Assembly: GCA_036971615.1 (NCBI GenBank)
Contig: JAYKKR010000002.1
Span: 1,178,001 to 1,242,000, forward strand
DNA: 64,000 nt
Direction of reading: 5' to 3'
DNA from: Amyloporia xantha
Taxonomy: Eukaryota; Basidiomycota; Agaricomycetes; Polyporales; Adustoporiaceae
The notes under the pieces are model-generated. The model had not been told where the DNA came from and made no database searches. It was given only the letters and a program-made list of their open reading frames with translations. Both the position numbers and the translations under genes were made by a program. Below, piece after piece: positions 48,897 to 58,756 of the stretch (its first letter is position 1; every line of letters starts with the position of its first letter).

Positions 48897-50757
48897 ATGG
48901 CAACGCCTCAGGAACCAGACAGACGTTCCCCGAGCAAACAGGTTCCAAAGCGTCTCCGTACTGACTTACAAAGAGGACGTCAGTCGAATTCCCCTGCACT
49001 GAATAGCAGCTCCATACCTCTGCCTTCGTTCAAGGATCCTTTTGCAGCATCCCATCCCACCGGTCGCAGTGCTCGCAGCGAGAGCCCTGCTGTCTTTAGA
49101 TCTGGCACCCCTTCAGTCGCACCACACCTCCCACAAGCCACGAGTCACAGTGCTCGCAGCGAGAGCCCTGCTGTCTTTGGATCTGGCGCCCCTTCAGTCA
49201 CACCGCGCATACCGCAAGCCTCGAGTCGCACCATAGCTCAGGCCTCAGTCGGTAAAGCTGCCGCAGACCTTGTCAAAGCCCTCAAAGATGACGTGGTCAA
49301 AATGCGCAAAGAGGTCAACGCACATGATAGCCTGCTCGACAAGTTCGAAGGCCGCCTTGAGGCCCTTGAAAATCAGGAGGATGCCATTATCGACAACTAT
49401 GAGAGGATTTCTCGCACGGTTCTGGACATGCGAGGGGCGTTGCAGGATTGCCTTGAACGTATTTCAACACTGGAGGGCGAGAATAACAGTCTGTGGGACG
49501 CAATCACTGAGTTGAGAGAATGCGATATAGCCATGCATGTCAAGGCAGAAGGAGCCGAGGAGATTGAGATCCAAGTCGCGTGATTCCCGCCTTCAGGTGA
49601 GTCATAGGCTTCTCTCGCAAAGGTACAACCAAATCGAAGCAAATTCCTCTAGCGAGTCGTTCGAACTACGTTATATCATTTCATCAGGCTTATCGACAGC
49701 AAGAGCGCACCTCCAGATCCATTGTCTGCTGGATGTTTCTGGACAGCGCCGGGTGAGAACGGCGAGCAGGGATTGCGTCCAAGCTGGGACAACTGGCATG
49801 ATAACAAGATTGGGTGGGTCAGGAGGGTCGCCGAGATGATCAGTCAGCATGGGAGCCGTTATCACAGTGGCATGAGTGCGGAAGATCTAGCCCACGTACC
49901 ACTTCCCGATATTGAGAACGCACTCAACAGTGCTTGGGAATCACTGCGGGCTCGATACAAAATGGCGCACAAGACAGAGGAAGAGCAAGCATCTAAAAGG
50001 CAGCGCCAACATCGTGATCAGCGCAAGAAAAAGGTGAGGATGCTGAGCAATATCGAGCGCTGCTCTGACTCACGTGGTGATTCAGAAAGCTACGGAACGA
50101 TCGTAGCAGCGTGCCAAGGTTCCAGAACTCATGGCCACCGAATTTGACTTTCTGTTCGGATGGAAGTATCAGTCTACAGATGAATCGGGTGATGAGATGG
50201 AAGCTAACGCACAGGGAGCCATTGATCCAGACACGTCAGACGATGAGAACAATGCACGGCCCCAGGCCATGAGGCAGAAACCTTGGACTTCTCGCCCACC
50301 CACATATCGTGCTTCGAAAGTCAGGCATATATACTCATCCATATATCTATGCTCACTTGATTTTCAGCTCACAGCGTTGCTAGGGGAAGTCGACAAGCAC
50401 CTCTTCGCTGCACGCGTAGCCAAGGCATCCGGTAATCAAGGTAATCAAGGCAACATGTACCATGGCCGAATTCGAGGGTCACCTTCGGATGTTCGCCTGC
50501 CGAAACCTGGGAAGAATCACTCCACGATTCCATGCAAGATGGTCGATTCTTCTTGGCTCGCCAAGAATCCACAGTACAATATCCCTTCATTGATAGCCAG
50601 CGCCAGAACTGAGGAAGATGATGACAAAGCTGAAGGCATGTATATTCAGGATGACTTACCAACGTATATCCATGCTGAATGTTCTATTGTAGAAAATGAT
50701 CACGAGTCAGCATTTGGTGATGGTGACAGCGGTGCGGGCGATTTATATGCATCTTGA
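48897..50757 (+). CDS. Lineage-specific hypothetical protein with coiled coil
   Basis: ATG 48897. The N-terminal exon has two tandem copies of a 25-residue Ser-rich unit (SARSESPAVF.SG.PSV.P), then a coiled coil (SLLDKFEGRLEALENQEDAI to LERISTLEGENNSLWDAITE). Downstream exons, with borders uncertain between 49580 and 49750, give PGENGEQGLRPSWDNWHDNK, IGWVRRVAEMISQHGSRYHS and ENALNSAWESLRARYKMAHK. A clear intron GTGAGG..GTAGCAG (50035-50110) joins KKK to RAKVPELMATEFDFLFGWKY; another (GTCAGG..TTTCAG) joins RASK to LTALLGEVDKHL. The end is acidic, TGA at 50755. I recall the arrangement of blocks from agaricomycete proteins of unknown function, unverified. Frame seems intact except for the unresolved junction. 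Confidence 0.6.
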
Positions 50758-50807
50758 CGGTTCCGGCTTGTGCGAGGCGCCATTCCGCTGACCGACTGCT
50801 ACGTCTC

Positions 50808-51511
50808 CTAATTGTACTCTTGCGAATCGTCTATGTTGTCATCATTGATATCAGGCTCTTCGGCATCCTAGTACCCAGATTAATGCAATTGAATGATTCT
50901 GCCTGGCTAGTTCGTCCATGCAGTCAGAAAAGGAAAGCGACGTACATGCCATAACGACATTGCAACCCACACACGCTCGCTGTCCTTTGTAACAGCTGCA
51001 AGCGCAAAATGGCCAGAGAATTGGTTCACGTTCACAACTTCAATTGGCGCCAGCATCTCAGCCCGCCATATGGAGATGCCTAGGTCAGTCGCACTGTTAT
51101 CCAAGTCATCAGAGTTATAGTGATATAAGTTCACGGATATTTGGCTATATAGATTTGACCAACAAACCGTAGAGCCCATGGCATATCTGGCAGAAGCTCA
51201 TCTGTCATGAATCGTTGAACAATTGCGCATGTGGTGGTTAGTGGTGGAAGGCTAGAGTCACAGCGAGGATGGGTGATATGAAATATGTGGTTAATCTTGA
51301 CGGGCTGACATCCATCAATGTATGCAAAAGAGTTTCCTTGCCCACGATGTGAAGTATGTGCGCCGTAGTGTAAACCGTGAACATGAATGTGCGACAAGGA
51401 CGGTATTGCAGCTGCAACAAATGGTTCGGCGGCACGGGCCATGCATGCTGAGTCAGAGGTCAAGTTCACGCTGTCCACCCAGAGCTCTTGCAAAAACTGC
51501 AGGACAGGCGC
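50808..51511 (-). pseudogene. Lineage-specific gene, 5'-truncated by a copia element
   Basis: Minus strand, convergent with the preceding gene. Exons read ELWVDSVNLTSDSACMARAA, HTSHRGQGNSFAYIDGCQPV, PLTTTCAIVQRFMTDELLPD, MPWALR, TDLGISIWRAEMLAPIEVVN, FSGHFALAAVTKDSERVWVA and MSLWH, with a last exon DAEEPDINDDNIDDSQEYN and TAG at 50808. Reading upstream ends at 51511, where the copia LTR starts, so the N-terminal part is gone. Family resembles unnamed agaricomycete proteins; function unknown. Confidence 0.55.
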
Positions 51512-51727
51512 TGTTAGAGTAGACGTTCGCGCGCTAAGCGCCGTAGTACAAATACGTACATACACGGCCAGCACGATCCGCGACGGCCTCCTTCGAATAC
51601 AGTTCGCTTGCTTCCGCGACTTCTCGTGAGCCTTAGGTGTCGGTGTCGGTGTCTGCGCTATCTCGTGCCCTCTCGCTTCTCATCTTTGTGCTCTCTCAGA
51701 TCTCATCTTCCATTCATTCTGCTGACA
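51512..51727 (+). repeat. Predicted 5' LTR of a Ty1/copia element
   Basis: Begins TGTTAG and ends CTGACA directly before a primer-binding site, so about 216 bp. The matching 3' LTR is not in the window, so the left border is inferred from the TG start and from the truncation of the neighbouring gene. Confidence 0.55.
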
Positions 51728-51747
51728 GGTTATGAGCCCCGCGCTCC
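51728..51747 (+). promoter_or_regulatory. Primer-binding site, initiator-tRNA-Met half molecule
   Basis: GGTTATGAGCCCCGCGCTCC is complementary to the anticodon arm region of initiator tRNA-Met (GGGCTCATAACC with the CAT anticodon), not to a tRNA 3' end. Drosophila copia is primed by such a cleaved initiator tRNA. Confidence 0.75.
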
Positions 51748-51808
51748 TCTGATCTGAGACAATCTTTTACATTTCTATCTACTGCGATCAACAATCCATC
51801 CATCCACT

Positions 51809-52570
51809 ATGTCGACTTCATCTGGCACTATTAGCCTCCTCATGGCTAAGGTCGATCCTCTGACCGACAAGAACTGGCATCAATGGAGAAGCCAGATCAT
51901 GATGGTCTTTCGAGTGAGTGGGAGTCATGGGATTGTTGATGGGACGGAGTCGAGGCCTGCATCTAAGGATGAGGAGTGGGTGAAGAAGAATGAAGGAGCT
52001 CTGCCTATAATCTGGGCCTTGGTGAGCAAGGATTTGCAGCATCTTGTTGAGGGGGAGAATTCGGGTTCGACTGCGTTTGCGGCGCTGAAGAAGAAGTTCG
52101 AGAGCTCCACTATGGCTCGTCGTGTGGAGTTGCGGAAGGCACTTTACGGTGCTGTCCATGATCCCAGCAAGCCCATGGATGTCTACATCCAGGCTGTCAC
52201 GATCGCTGCGGCACAGCTCAAAGCTATCGGCCACACCGTCGAGGACACCGAGATCAAGGACATCATTTTGATGAACCTTCATCCTTCCTACCATGTCATT
52301 CGTGCGACTCTTCTCTCTCAGTCCACCGAACCCGATCTCGCTACGATCAAGTCTGTTCTTGCTGGATCTGCGATTGCTGTCAGTCATGACGTTGGCATGC
52401 ATATCAAGTCTGAGTCTTTCGACACTGCTCTCGCTGCTCGAGATGGTGGAAGGGGGTTCCGTGGAACGAGGGGGAGAAGTGGATCAGGTCAGCGGAGTTC
52501 CTCAAACTTTCCGGTTGATGAAAAAGGCTATCATTGGTGCAACACGAACAATGATGGTACGTGTCATCGC
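51809..52570 (+). CDS. Ty1/copia Gag polyprotein, interrupted
   Basis: ATG 51809: STSSGTISLLMAKVDPLTDK, NWHQWRSQIMMVFRVSG, then ALVSKDLQHLVEG, FAALKKKFESSTMARRVELR, MDVYIQAVTIAAAQLKAIGH and IILMNLHPSYHVIRATL. These are the blocks of the UBN2/Gag-polypeptide family of copia elements. The following basic RGG region leads to a zinc knuckle YHWC.....GTCHRC, which is cut at its last Cys codon (TG|T) by the gypsy LTR at 52571. Everything downstream of copia lies beyond the gypsy insertion, outside the window. Confidence 0.85.
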
Positions 52571-54035
52571 TGTAAGGAATGGGTACGCGCTACCCTATGA
52601 ACGGACGGTAGGGCAGGACGAGACAGCGGAACGGAGGAGATGCGATCACGCGGGACAAAGGAGCTCAGCGGAAGCGAGCATGGCATTCGAACGGAACGAC
52701 TACAGGACGGAACGCTAATCTACGGTCGACAAGTCGATGGGAGCGTCGGGCCCTTCCCCGCCGACGTCAGAGAACGAACGGTGGCGCGGGGGACGATAAA
52801 TAGTCTCCCGGTGGTAACGGAAATCCTCCTCCGCAGGGGTACGGGCCCGCGAGGGACCTCCCTCCCGACGTCCTCCCCTCCCTCCCAGAGCATGAGCGGC
52901 AACACGGATCGAGTGCTCTAGGTCTTCGAACGCCCGCGGATAGGGACGCATACGGTCCAAAGTGTCCGAGAACTGGCGGGCGACAAGTTCGAGCCGTTCT
53001 AAAGCTTCATCGGTACGTTCCTCGGCGATGCGGGGAGGGGTCCAGAAGGCCTCTTCCGTGTACAACGGGAGGGGAGGCGGAGTACCAGCTTCGTCCCGCT
53101 GCGCATTGGAACGAACCTCGTCGGGGCTCCAGGCGATCCCAGGATAGGGGACTGCACCGCGATGGCTCAGGGAGGAGCGGAAGATCGAGTCGATGTAGTG
53201 GACGAGCTCGCGGAGGGTGACGAAGGCAGTGAGCGGAGGGAGCGTGAGGTTCCCCGCGGCTATGGCTTGGGCTCGAGCTTCATAGGCAAGGCGCTGCGGG
53301 ACGGGACGTGAGGGGAAGGAAAGAGAAGTAAAAGAGAAGGTGGACAAACCAGCAGCCAGCGCACTCCGTGCGCCCAGGCAAGCCAAGCAGCCGGATCGGA
53401 AGGGCGGAATGAAGGCTCAACAACGCACTCAGCGCGAAGCACGTCTACGAGGAGGAGGTAGCGGCGGACATGGAGGGAACCGATGGGGTCGGTGGGTTCG
53501 GCAGGCTCAGACATGGCGAATGAGGCGAAGGGAGGGAAGGGCGCGCGGAAGGAGGATAAGTAAGTCAGGGGAAGAGTCGGAGGAGGTAGCGGGAGGAAGC
53601 GGGAGGGAGAGTGACGTGGCAGCGCACGCGGGACAAGGTATATATGAGGAAGGGGGACGAGGCGGAAGGGGCATCTACCATCTGGTACGAGCTGCGACTG
53701 GGATTTTGACTTTCACGCGACCGGGTTTTCTTGCTCAGCGGAGCTACACTGCGTTTACTTCTACGAGAGGGCGAGCAAGCGGTTTGACCCATTTTACTGC
53801 GATTCGGGATATCTACTGCGTACTTAGGACTGCGACTGCGACTTGCCTGGGATAGCACACATAGAGCCCCCCCCCCATATACCTACGAGTCTCTAGCTCA
53901 ATCAAATTCTTTTCTCTCTTGCTCATCCTCCGTGCCAGACGCTGCGAACGTCTTCACTCCTCTTCCCCTTCGACTCATTGATCTGTTCCTTCCAGGTGTG
54001 CTTATCGCACAGCGGGAGGAGCACCAAGCCTTACA
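52571..54035 (+). repeat. 5' LTR of the gypsy element (about 1465 bp)
   Basis: Starts TGTAAGG and, by prediction, ends CCTTACA (54029-54035), a 7-bp inverted terminal repeat. 52571-53105 is identical by eye to 63466-64000. The right border cannot be checked directly because the 3' LTR is cut by the window end. Confidence 0.75.
52715..53514 (-). CDS. Antisense gene A inside the 5' LTR, unknown protein
   Basis: Exon 1 53514-53365 (MSEPAEPTDPIGSLHVRRYL to PSDPAAWLAWAHG), a 71-bp intron 53364-53294 with GTGCGC start, a pure polypyrimidine tract and CAG end, exon 2 53293-52715 (RLAYEARAQAIAAGNL, then TLRELVHYIDSIFRSSLSHR to DAPIDLSTVD). About 240 residues, Pro/Arg-rich with an amphipathic middle. 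No known domain. It lies wholly inside the LTR and is transcribed outward against gag-pol. Its exon 1 resembles that of gene B at 60233-61032 (RYL, then PSDP, then AW.H). The 3' LTR carries the same gene. Confidence 0.55.
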
Positions 54036-54037
54036 AG

Positions 54038-54055
54038 TGGAGCCCACCGCGAGGG
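54038..54055 (+). promoter_or_regulatory. Predicted gypsy primer-binding site
   Basis: TGGAGCCCACCGCGAGGG begins two bases after the predicted LTR end with the TGG expected to pair with a tRNA CCA tail. The tRNA was not identified. Confidence 0.5.
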
Positions 54056-54608
54056 GGAATCTTATAGTTCGAAGACTTCGTTCGCGCACCATCGCCGTGC
54101 CGGACCGTACTCTACAGCAAGAACTTCTCTTAGCCCAGAACAGTCCTATCTCCCCCGACTAGATCTCGACCTTCCTCACTTTCCCCTCCGACCGGCCGCG
54201 TTCGACGACTCGGACTCGGATAACCCTTTCGACGTCAGAATCCCTCCCTTCCGGTCACAAAGCAACACGCGCTCTGTATCCCTCGAACATCCTTCGCCTC
54301 CGCTCCATTCCCCAGTAAACCACGAGCCACCGGCGGAAGGAAGGAGTACCGAAGAAACATCCACAATCTCATCAGTCACCGAATCATCCGCGACCCCGTC
54401 AACCCGCTCATCTCCCGTTCCTCCCGAACGTCCACGCCGACGAACGATTTCGGCACCACCCTCAGTACGAGTCAAACGCGAGGTCATCGAGCCTACCATC
54501 CTGTCGACATACATAGATCCCGCGAGCATACCACTCCCTCCATCACGAGCGAGCTCGCCCCGTCCCGCACCTACCCAATCGACGAGTGCTACAGTACCCC
54601 CGCGTGCC

Positions 54609-55684
54609 ATGCCTACTTCATCCATGCCCGTGCGAGGGGCGAAGACGGCGCCGACCTTCGACGGGGAACCGCGCAATCTACTGCGATATTTCGAGGATCT
54701 AGAGGACCTGTGCGCGGCAGCAGGGATTACAACGGAAGAAGAGAAGATACGGTACGCGCTGAAGTACCTAACGGTGGAACAAGAGGAACTATGGAAGACG
54801 GCGGATGGGGCTACTGGGCGGGCGTATCTGGTGTTTAAGCGAGGGGTGAAGGCCTTGTACCCGGGAGCGGACGGAGACAAGAGGTACACCGCGGCAGACC
54901 TCGATCGCATAGCACAGTCGGCGCGAGACAAGGGGGTGCGGACGAGGGGGGAGGAGGCCGCATATTATCGAGAGTATTCCCCGGTCGCAGCCTTCCTGAT
55001 ATCGAAGAGCAAGATAGCGGCGCGGCACAGGGACGAAGTGTACATGCGCGGGTTTGGGGAGGAAGAACTGCGGACGATTACCCGGAGGGCGGAGATCGCA
55101 GAGCCCGACCACGACCCGGACGACCCGTGGGGGATGGACGTAATGCACAAGGTGGCGCAGAAGTGCCTCCCGGGAGTAGGAGGAGGAGCCGTGGGAGGGG
55201 GCGGAAGAGACACAGCAGGGACGAGCGGGACGACAGCGCCTCCAGCAGCGACCGCGATGGTAAAGACGGAGGGCGTAGACTTGGCGCTCTTCAACCAGAC
55301 GATACAGATGATGCAGGCGTTCTTGGCGGGACGCAGCGGAGGAGCGGGAGGGGCGCCGCGGACCGGGGGAGGGGTCGTGCAAGGAGCGGGAGGAGCGCCG
55401 GGCAACTTCCTGTGCAACTTCTGTGGGGACCCGGAGCACTTCATGCAGAACTGCGGGATTATTCTCCAGTATATCCTTGACCGGAAGATCTACCGGGACG
55501 AGACTGGGAAAGTACGGCTGCCGAACAGCATGTTCGTTCCGCGCGGCCTGCCTGGAGAGTACATGAAGGATCGAGTGGACTCGTGGCACGCCCAGAACCC
55601 TGGGCAACTGGTACGAGTCGCGGGGAACGAGCGACAGGCCCCTCCGCACTTGGCCGCGAACCTTTTCCAGATATACGAGGCGTG
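54609..55684 (+). CDS. Gypsy Gag polyprotein
   Basis: First ATG 54609 (PTSSMPVRGAKTAPTFDGEP); the same frame is open back to about 53981 with a Ser/Pro-rich stretch but no ATG, so the true start may be upstream. Blocks: RNLLRYFEDLEDLCAAAGIT, EQEELWKTADGATGRAYLVF, KRGVKALYPGADGDKRYTAA (capsid), then a Gly-rich linker and a CCHC knuckle CNFCGDPEHFMQNC. Stops at 55682-55684 after LAANLFQIYEA. About 358 residues from ATG 54609. Assembles the virus-like particle. Confidence 0.85.
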
Positions 55685-55689
55685 AACAT

Positions 55690-56640
55690 GGTGGAGACGA
55701 GGGACGAAGGTTCGTCGGATGAGGAAGATCCGTCGGAAAGGGTCCGGGTTCTCCAAGCAGAGTTGGCGCGGGCGAAGAAGAAGGAAGTGCGGTTCGAAGA
55801 AGTGAAGAAGACAGGGGCAAGGACGGGGCGGCGTTGCGGGGCCCAGGAGGGAAACCGCCGGGGATACCTGCGGCCAACATACCACGGACGAGCGAGGAAA
55901 AGGCTAAGGGAAGCGAAGGAAAGGGGGCGGGAGGAACCACGGGGCAATACAAGTACCAGACGGAGATCGAACAACGGTACTCGGTGGCGGAAGCAACGAA
56001 GAAGCTCTACGGGACGAAGGTGGAGATGACGGTGGGGGAGGTGCTGGCAATCTCGGCAGGGGTGCGGAAGGAAGTGAAGGGGGATGTGACGACGTCGCGG
56101 GTAGCCACCGCCGGTCTGGTAGAAGTCGACGACGAGGACCATTGGGAGGACGCGAAGGAAACCTTCCAGGTTACGGAAGGAGGGCGAGTATCGGGCACGA
56201 CTCGCTGGCGCTGCGAGCAGTGGAACCAGTTATCGAAGGGAAGTTCACATGCGAGTGTGTGCTCGACGGCGGGGCGCAGATCGTGGCCATGCGGAAGGAC
56301 ATCTGGGAGAAGACAGGGATCGTCCTGAAGCCTGATGAAGCCATTACGATGGAGACGGCCAACAGCGCGCAAGTGAAAACGGTCGGGAAGGCGCAAAACG
56401 TACGTTTCCACGTTCGGGAGCGTTGACCTGTACCTCCAGCTGCAGGTGCTGGACGACGCGCCGTTCGAAGTCCTCCTGGGACGGCCCTTCTTCGCTCTGA
56501 CTGCTTGCGAAACGCGGGACTTCCCCTCCGGCGAACAACAAATCACTCTTACGGACCCGGAAACAGGGGAACGGGTGATGGTGGCGACAAAACCGCGGAA
56601 CGGTCGACGGAAGCCATCCGCGGCGGGTTTTCAATAGTCG
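55690..56640 (+). pseudogene. Gypsy pol 5' part: linker and retropepsin, frameshifted
   Basis: A linker (VETRDEGSSDEEDPSERVRV, then after a frame change AANIPRTSEEK) leads to the protease: ALRAVEPVIEGKFTCECVLD followed by GGAQIVAMRKDIWEK. The active site is D-G-G where retropepsins normally have D-T/S-G. Frame changes are needed near 55840, 56190 and 56420 (before VDLYLQLQVLDDAPFEVLLG). Each break lies in or beside runs of G or C. Confidence 0.65.
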
Positions 56641-57219
56641 AGGATGCGGGCAACGCTCGCGGAGACGCACTCGTACGTTTATACTCTCTGTATACCCCTT
56701 CCAACCCGATAGATAGAGCAGGCAAATCGGCGGAGAGGAGCACTGCGCGGGGGGAAGAAGAGAGGGGTAATCGCACCCGGGTGTCGTCGTCTCGTCTGGA
56801 CAATTCGCACATATCATGTATCGGCAAGGATATTCAGTCTCAATGCATTTCTGTTTCCTCGTATGTGCCGCGCGAACCCAAGATGAACGAACGACCACCG
56901 GTGGTGCGAGCAGGGAAGAAGAGGATACACTTAACACGGGAGGGAGGACTTGTAGTGCCGGAAGGGAGCGGAAGGAGCGGGAAGGAAGGATTCTGGGTAG
57001 AAGAAGACGAGGTGGTACATGCGTACGCCTACAAGAAGGTAGCGAACAAGGTAAGGCCGGTGGCGACGACGCTACCTGAAGAATTTCGAATCGTGCGAAG
57101 AGCGCCAGGGGACCCGCTGAGGAATCTACCGGAACTGCCTCGTCGGCCGCCCGAGTTCCACCCGCAGGGCGTTATACGGACGAGCGGAGGAAGGCGTTGG
57201 ACGTAGGGGGAGGGGATTC

Positions 57220-58737
57220 CTGTGGCCGGAGGAAGTGAAGTTGGTGGACTTTTTAGTGGGACAGCACGAGCGGGTGTTCGCCTGGGACGAGACGGAGAAG
57301 GGAAGGTTCTCGGACGAATACTTCGACCCGGTCATGATTCCGACGGTGGAACACGTTCCGTGGGTGCTGAAGAACATCCCTATCCCGCCGGGAATCTTTG
57401 ATCAGGTCGTACAAATCATCAAGGACAAGATCGCTTCGGGGTGTACGAGCCCTCGAACTCGTCGTACCGGTCCAGGTGGTTTTGCGTGGTAAAGAAAGAC
57501 GGGAAGTCCCTCCGGTTGGTGCACGATCTACAACCCCTAAACGGCGTAGCTATCAAGGACGCGGCGGTTCCCCCACTGGTAGAACATTTGGCGGAGTCCT
57601 TTGGGGGAAGGGGATGTTATGGGATCCTGGACCTATACGTAGCTTTCGACCAGCGGACCCTGGACGCCCGGTCGCGGGACATCACCTCGTTCCAGACGCC
57701 GCTGGGGGCATTTCGGCTGACCTCGATTCCGATGGGGTATACCAATTCTGCGCAAATTATGCATGGGGATGTGACCTTCATCCTGCAGGACGAGATTCCG
57801 CATGTCACGGTCCCGTTCATCGACGACGTGCCAATTAAAGGGCCAAAGACCCGGTACGAGCTGGAAGGGGGGTATGAGACAATCGAGGGGAACCCAGGGA
57901 TAAGGCGATTCGTGTGGGAACACCTACAGAACGTAAATCGGGTGTTGCAACGGATCGGGAACGTGGGAGGGACGTTCTCGGGGAAGAAGGCGTATTTGTG
58001 CGTCCCAGAGGTGGTGGTGGTAGGGCACCGATGCACGTACGAGGAGGGTCCCGGAGGAGTCCCGAGTGCAGAAGATCAAGGATTGGCCGCGGTGCGAGAC
58101 GGTAACAAACGTGCGAGGATTTTTGGGGACCTGCGGGCTGGTGCGGATGTTCGTAAAGGACTTCGGGAAAATGGCGCGCCCACTCAACGACCTGCTTCGG
58201 AAGGGAGCCGACTTCGTATGGGAGGAGGCGCAGGAGGACGCTATGCGGAAGCTGAAGGACGCAGTAATCAACTCGCCCGCGCTCGTCCCGATTGACTATG
58301 GGTCCGAACGGGAGGTAATTCTGGCGGTGGATTCATCGTGGATCGGGGTGGGGTTCGTAATCTTACAGAAAGGGGAGGACGGGAAGAGAAGGCCAAACCG
58401 GTTCGGGTCCATAACGTGGAACGAACGCGAATCCCGATACTCGCAAGCCAAGCTAGAGCTGTTTGGGTTGTTCCGGGCGCTGCGGGCGTGCCGGATCTAC
58501 ATTATCGGAGTGAAGAAGCTGGTCGTCGAAGTCGACGCCAAATATATTAAGGGGATGCTAAATAACCCAGACATCCAACCAAACGCCACTATCAACAGAT
58601 GGATCGCTGGGATCCTCCTATTCGACTTCAAGCTGGTACACGTGCCGGGGGAACGGCATGCGGGGGCGGATGGGCTTTCGCGGCGGGGGCAGCAGAGGAA
58701 GACCCGGAAGAGGAAGATGACTCGAAGAGTGGATTGA
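57220..58737 (+). pseudogene. Gypsy reverse transcriptase and RNase H, frameshifted
   Basis: RT: LVDFLVGQHERVFAWDETEK, then SSYRSRWFCVVKKDGKSLRL, VHDLQPLNGV, GCYGILDLYVAFDQRTLDAR, TSFQTPLGAFRLTSIPMGYT and VPFIDDVPIKGP (the catalytic F-I-D-D). A frame change near 58040-58066 leads to KIKDWPRCETVTNVRGFLGT, GLVRMFVKDFGKMARPLNDL and RNase H VILAVDSSWIGVGFVILQKG, ESRYSQAKLELFGLFRALRA, HVPGERHAGADGLSRRG. Another change at about 58690 connects to the integrase. Domain order RT-RH-IN is Ty3/gypsy. Confidence 0.82.
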
Positions 58738-58756
58738 CGAGGCCTACGCGTTCACC

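Noticed and set aside
54176..56142. Long minus-strand frames opposite gag and pol
   Set aside because: They mirror GC-rich gag-pol coding frames, have no intron logic and no motif, unlike genes A, B and C.
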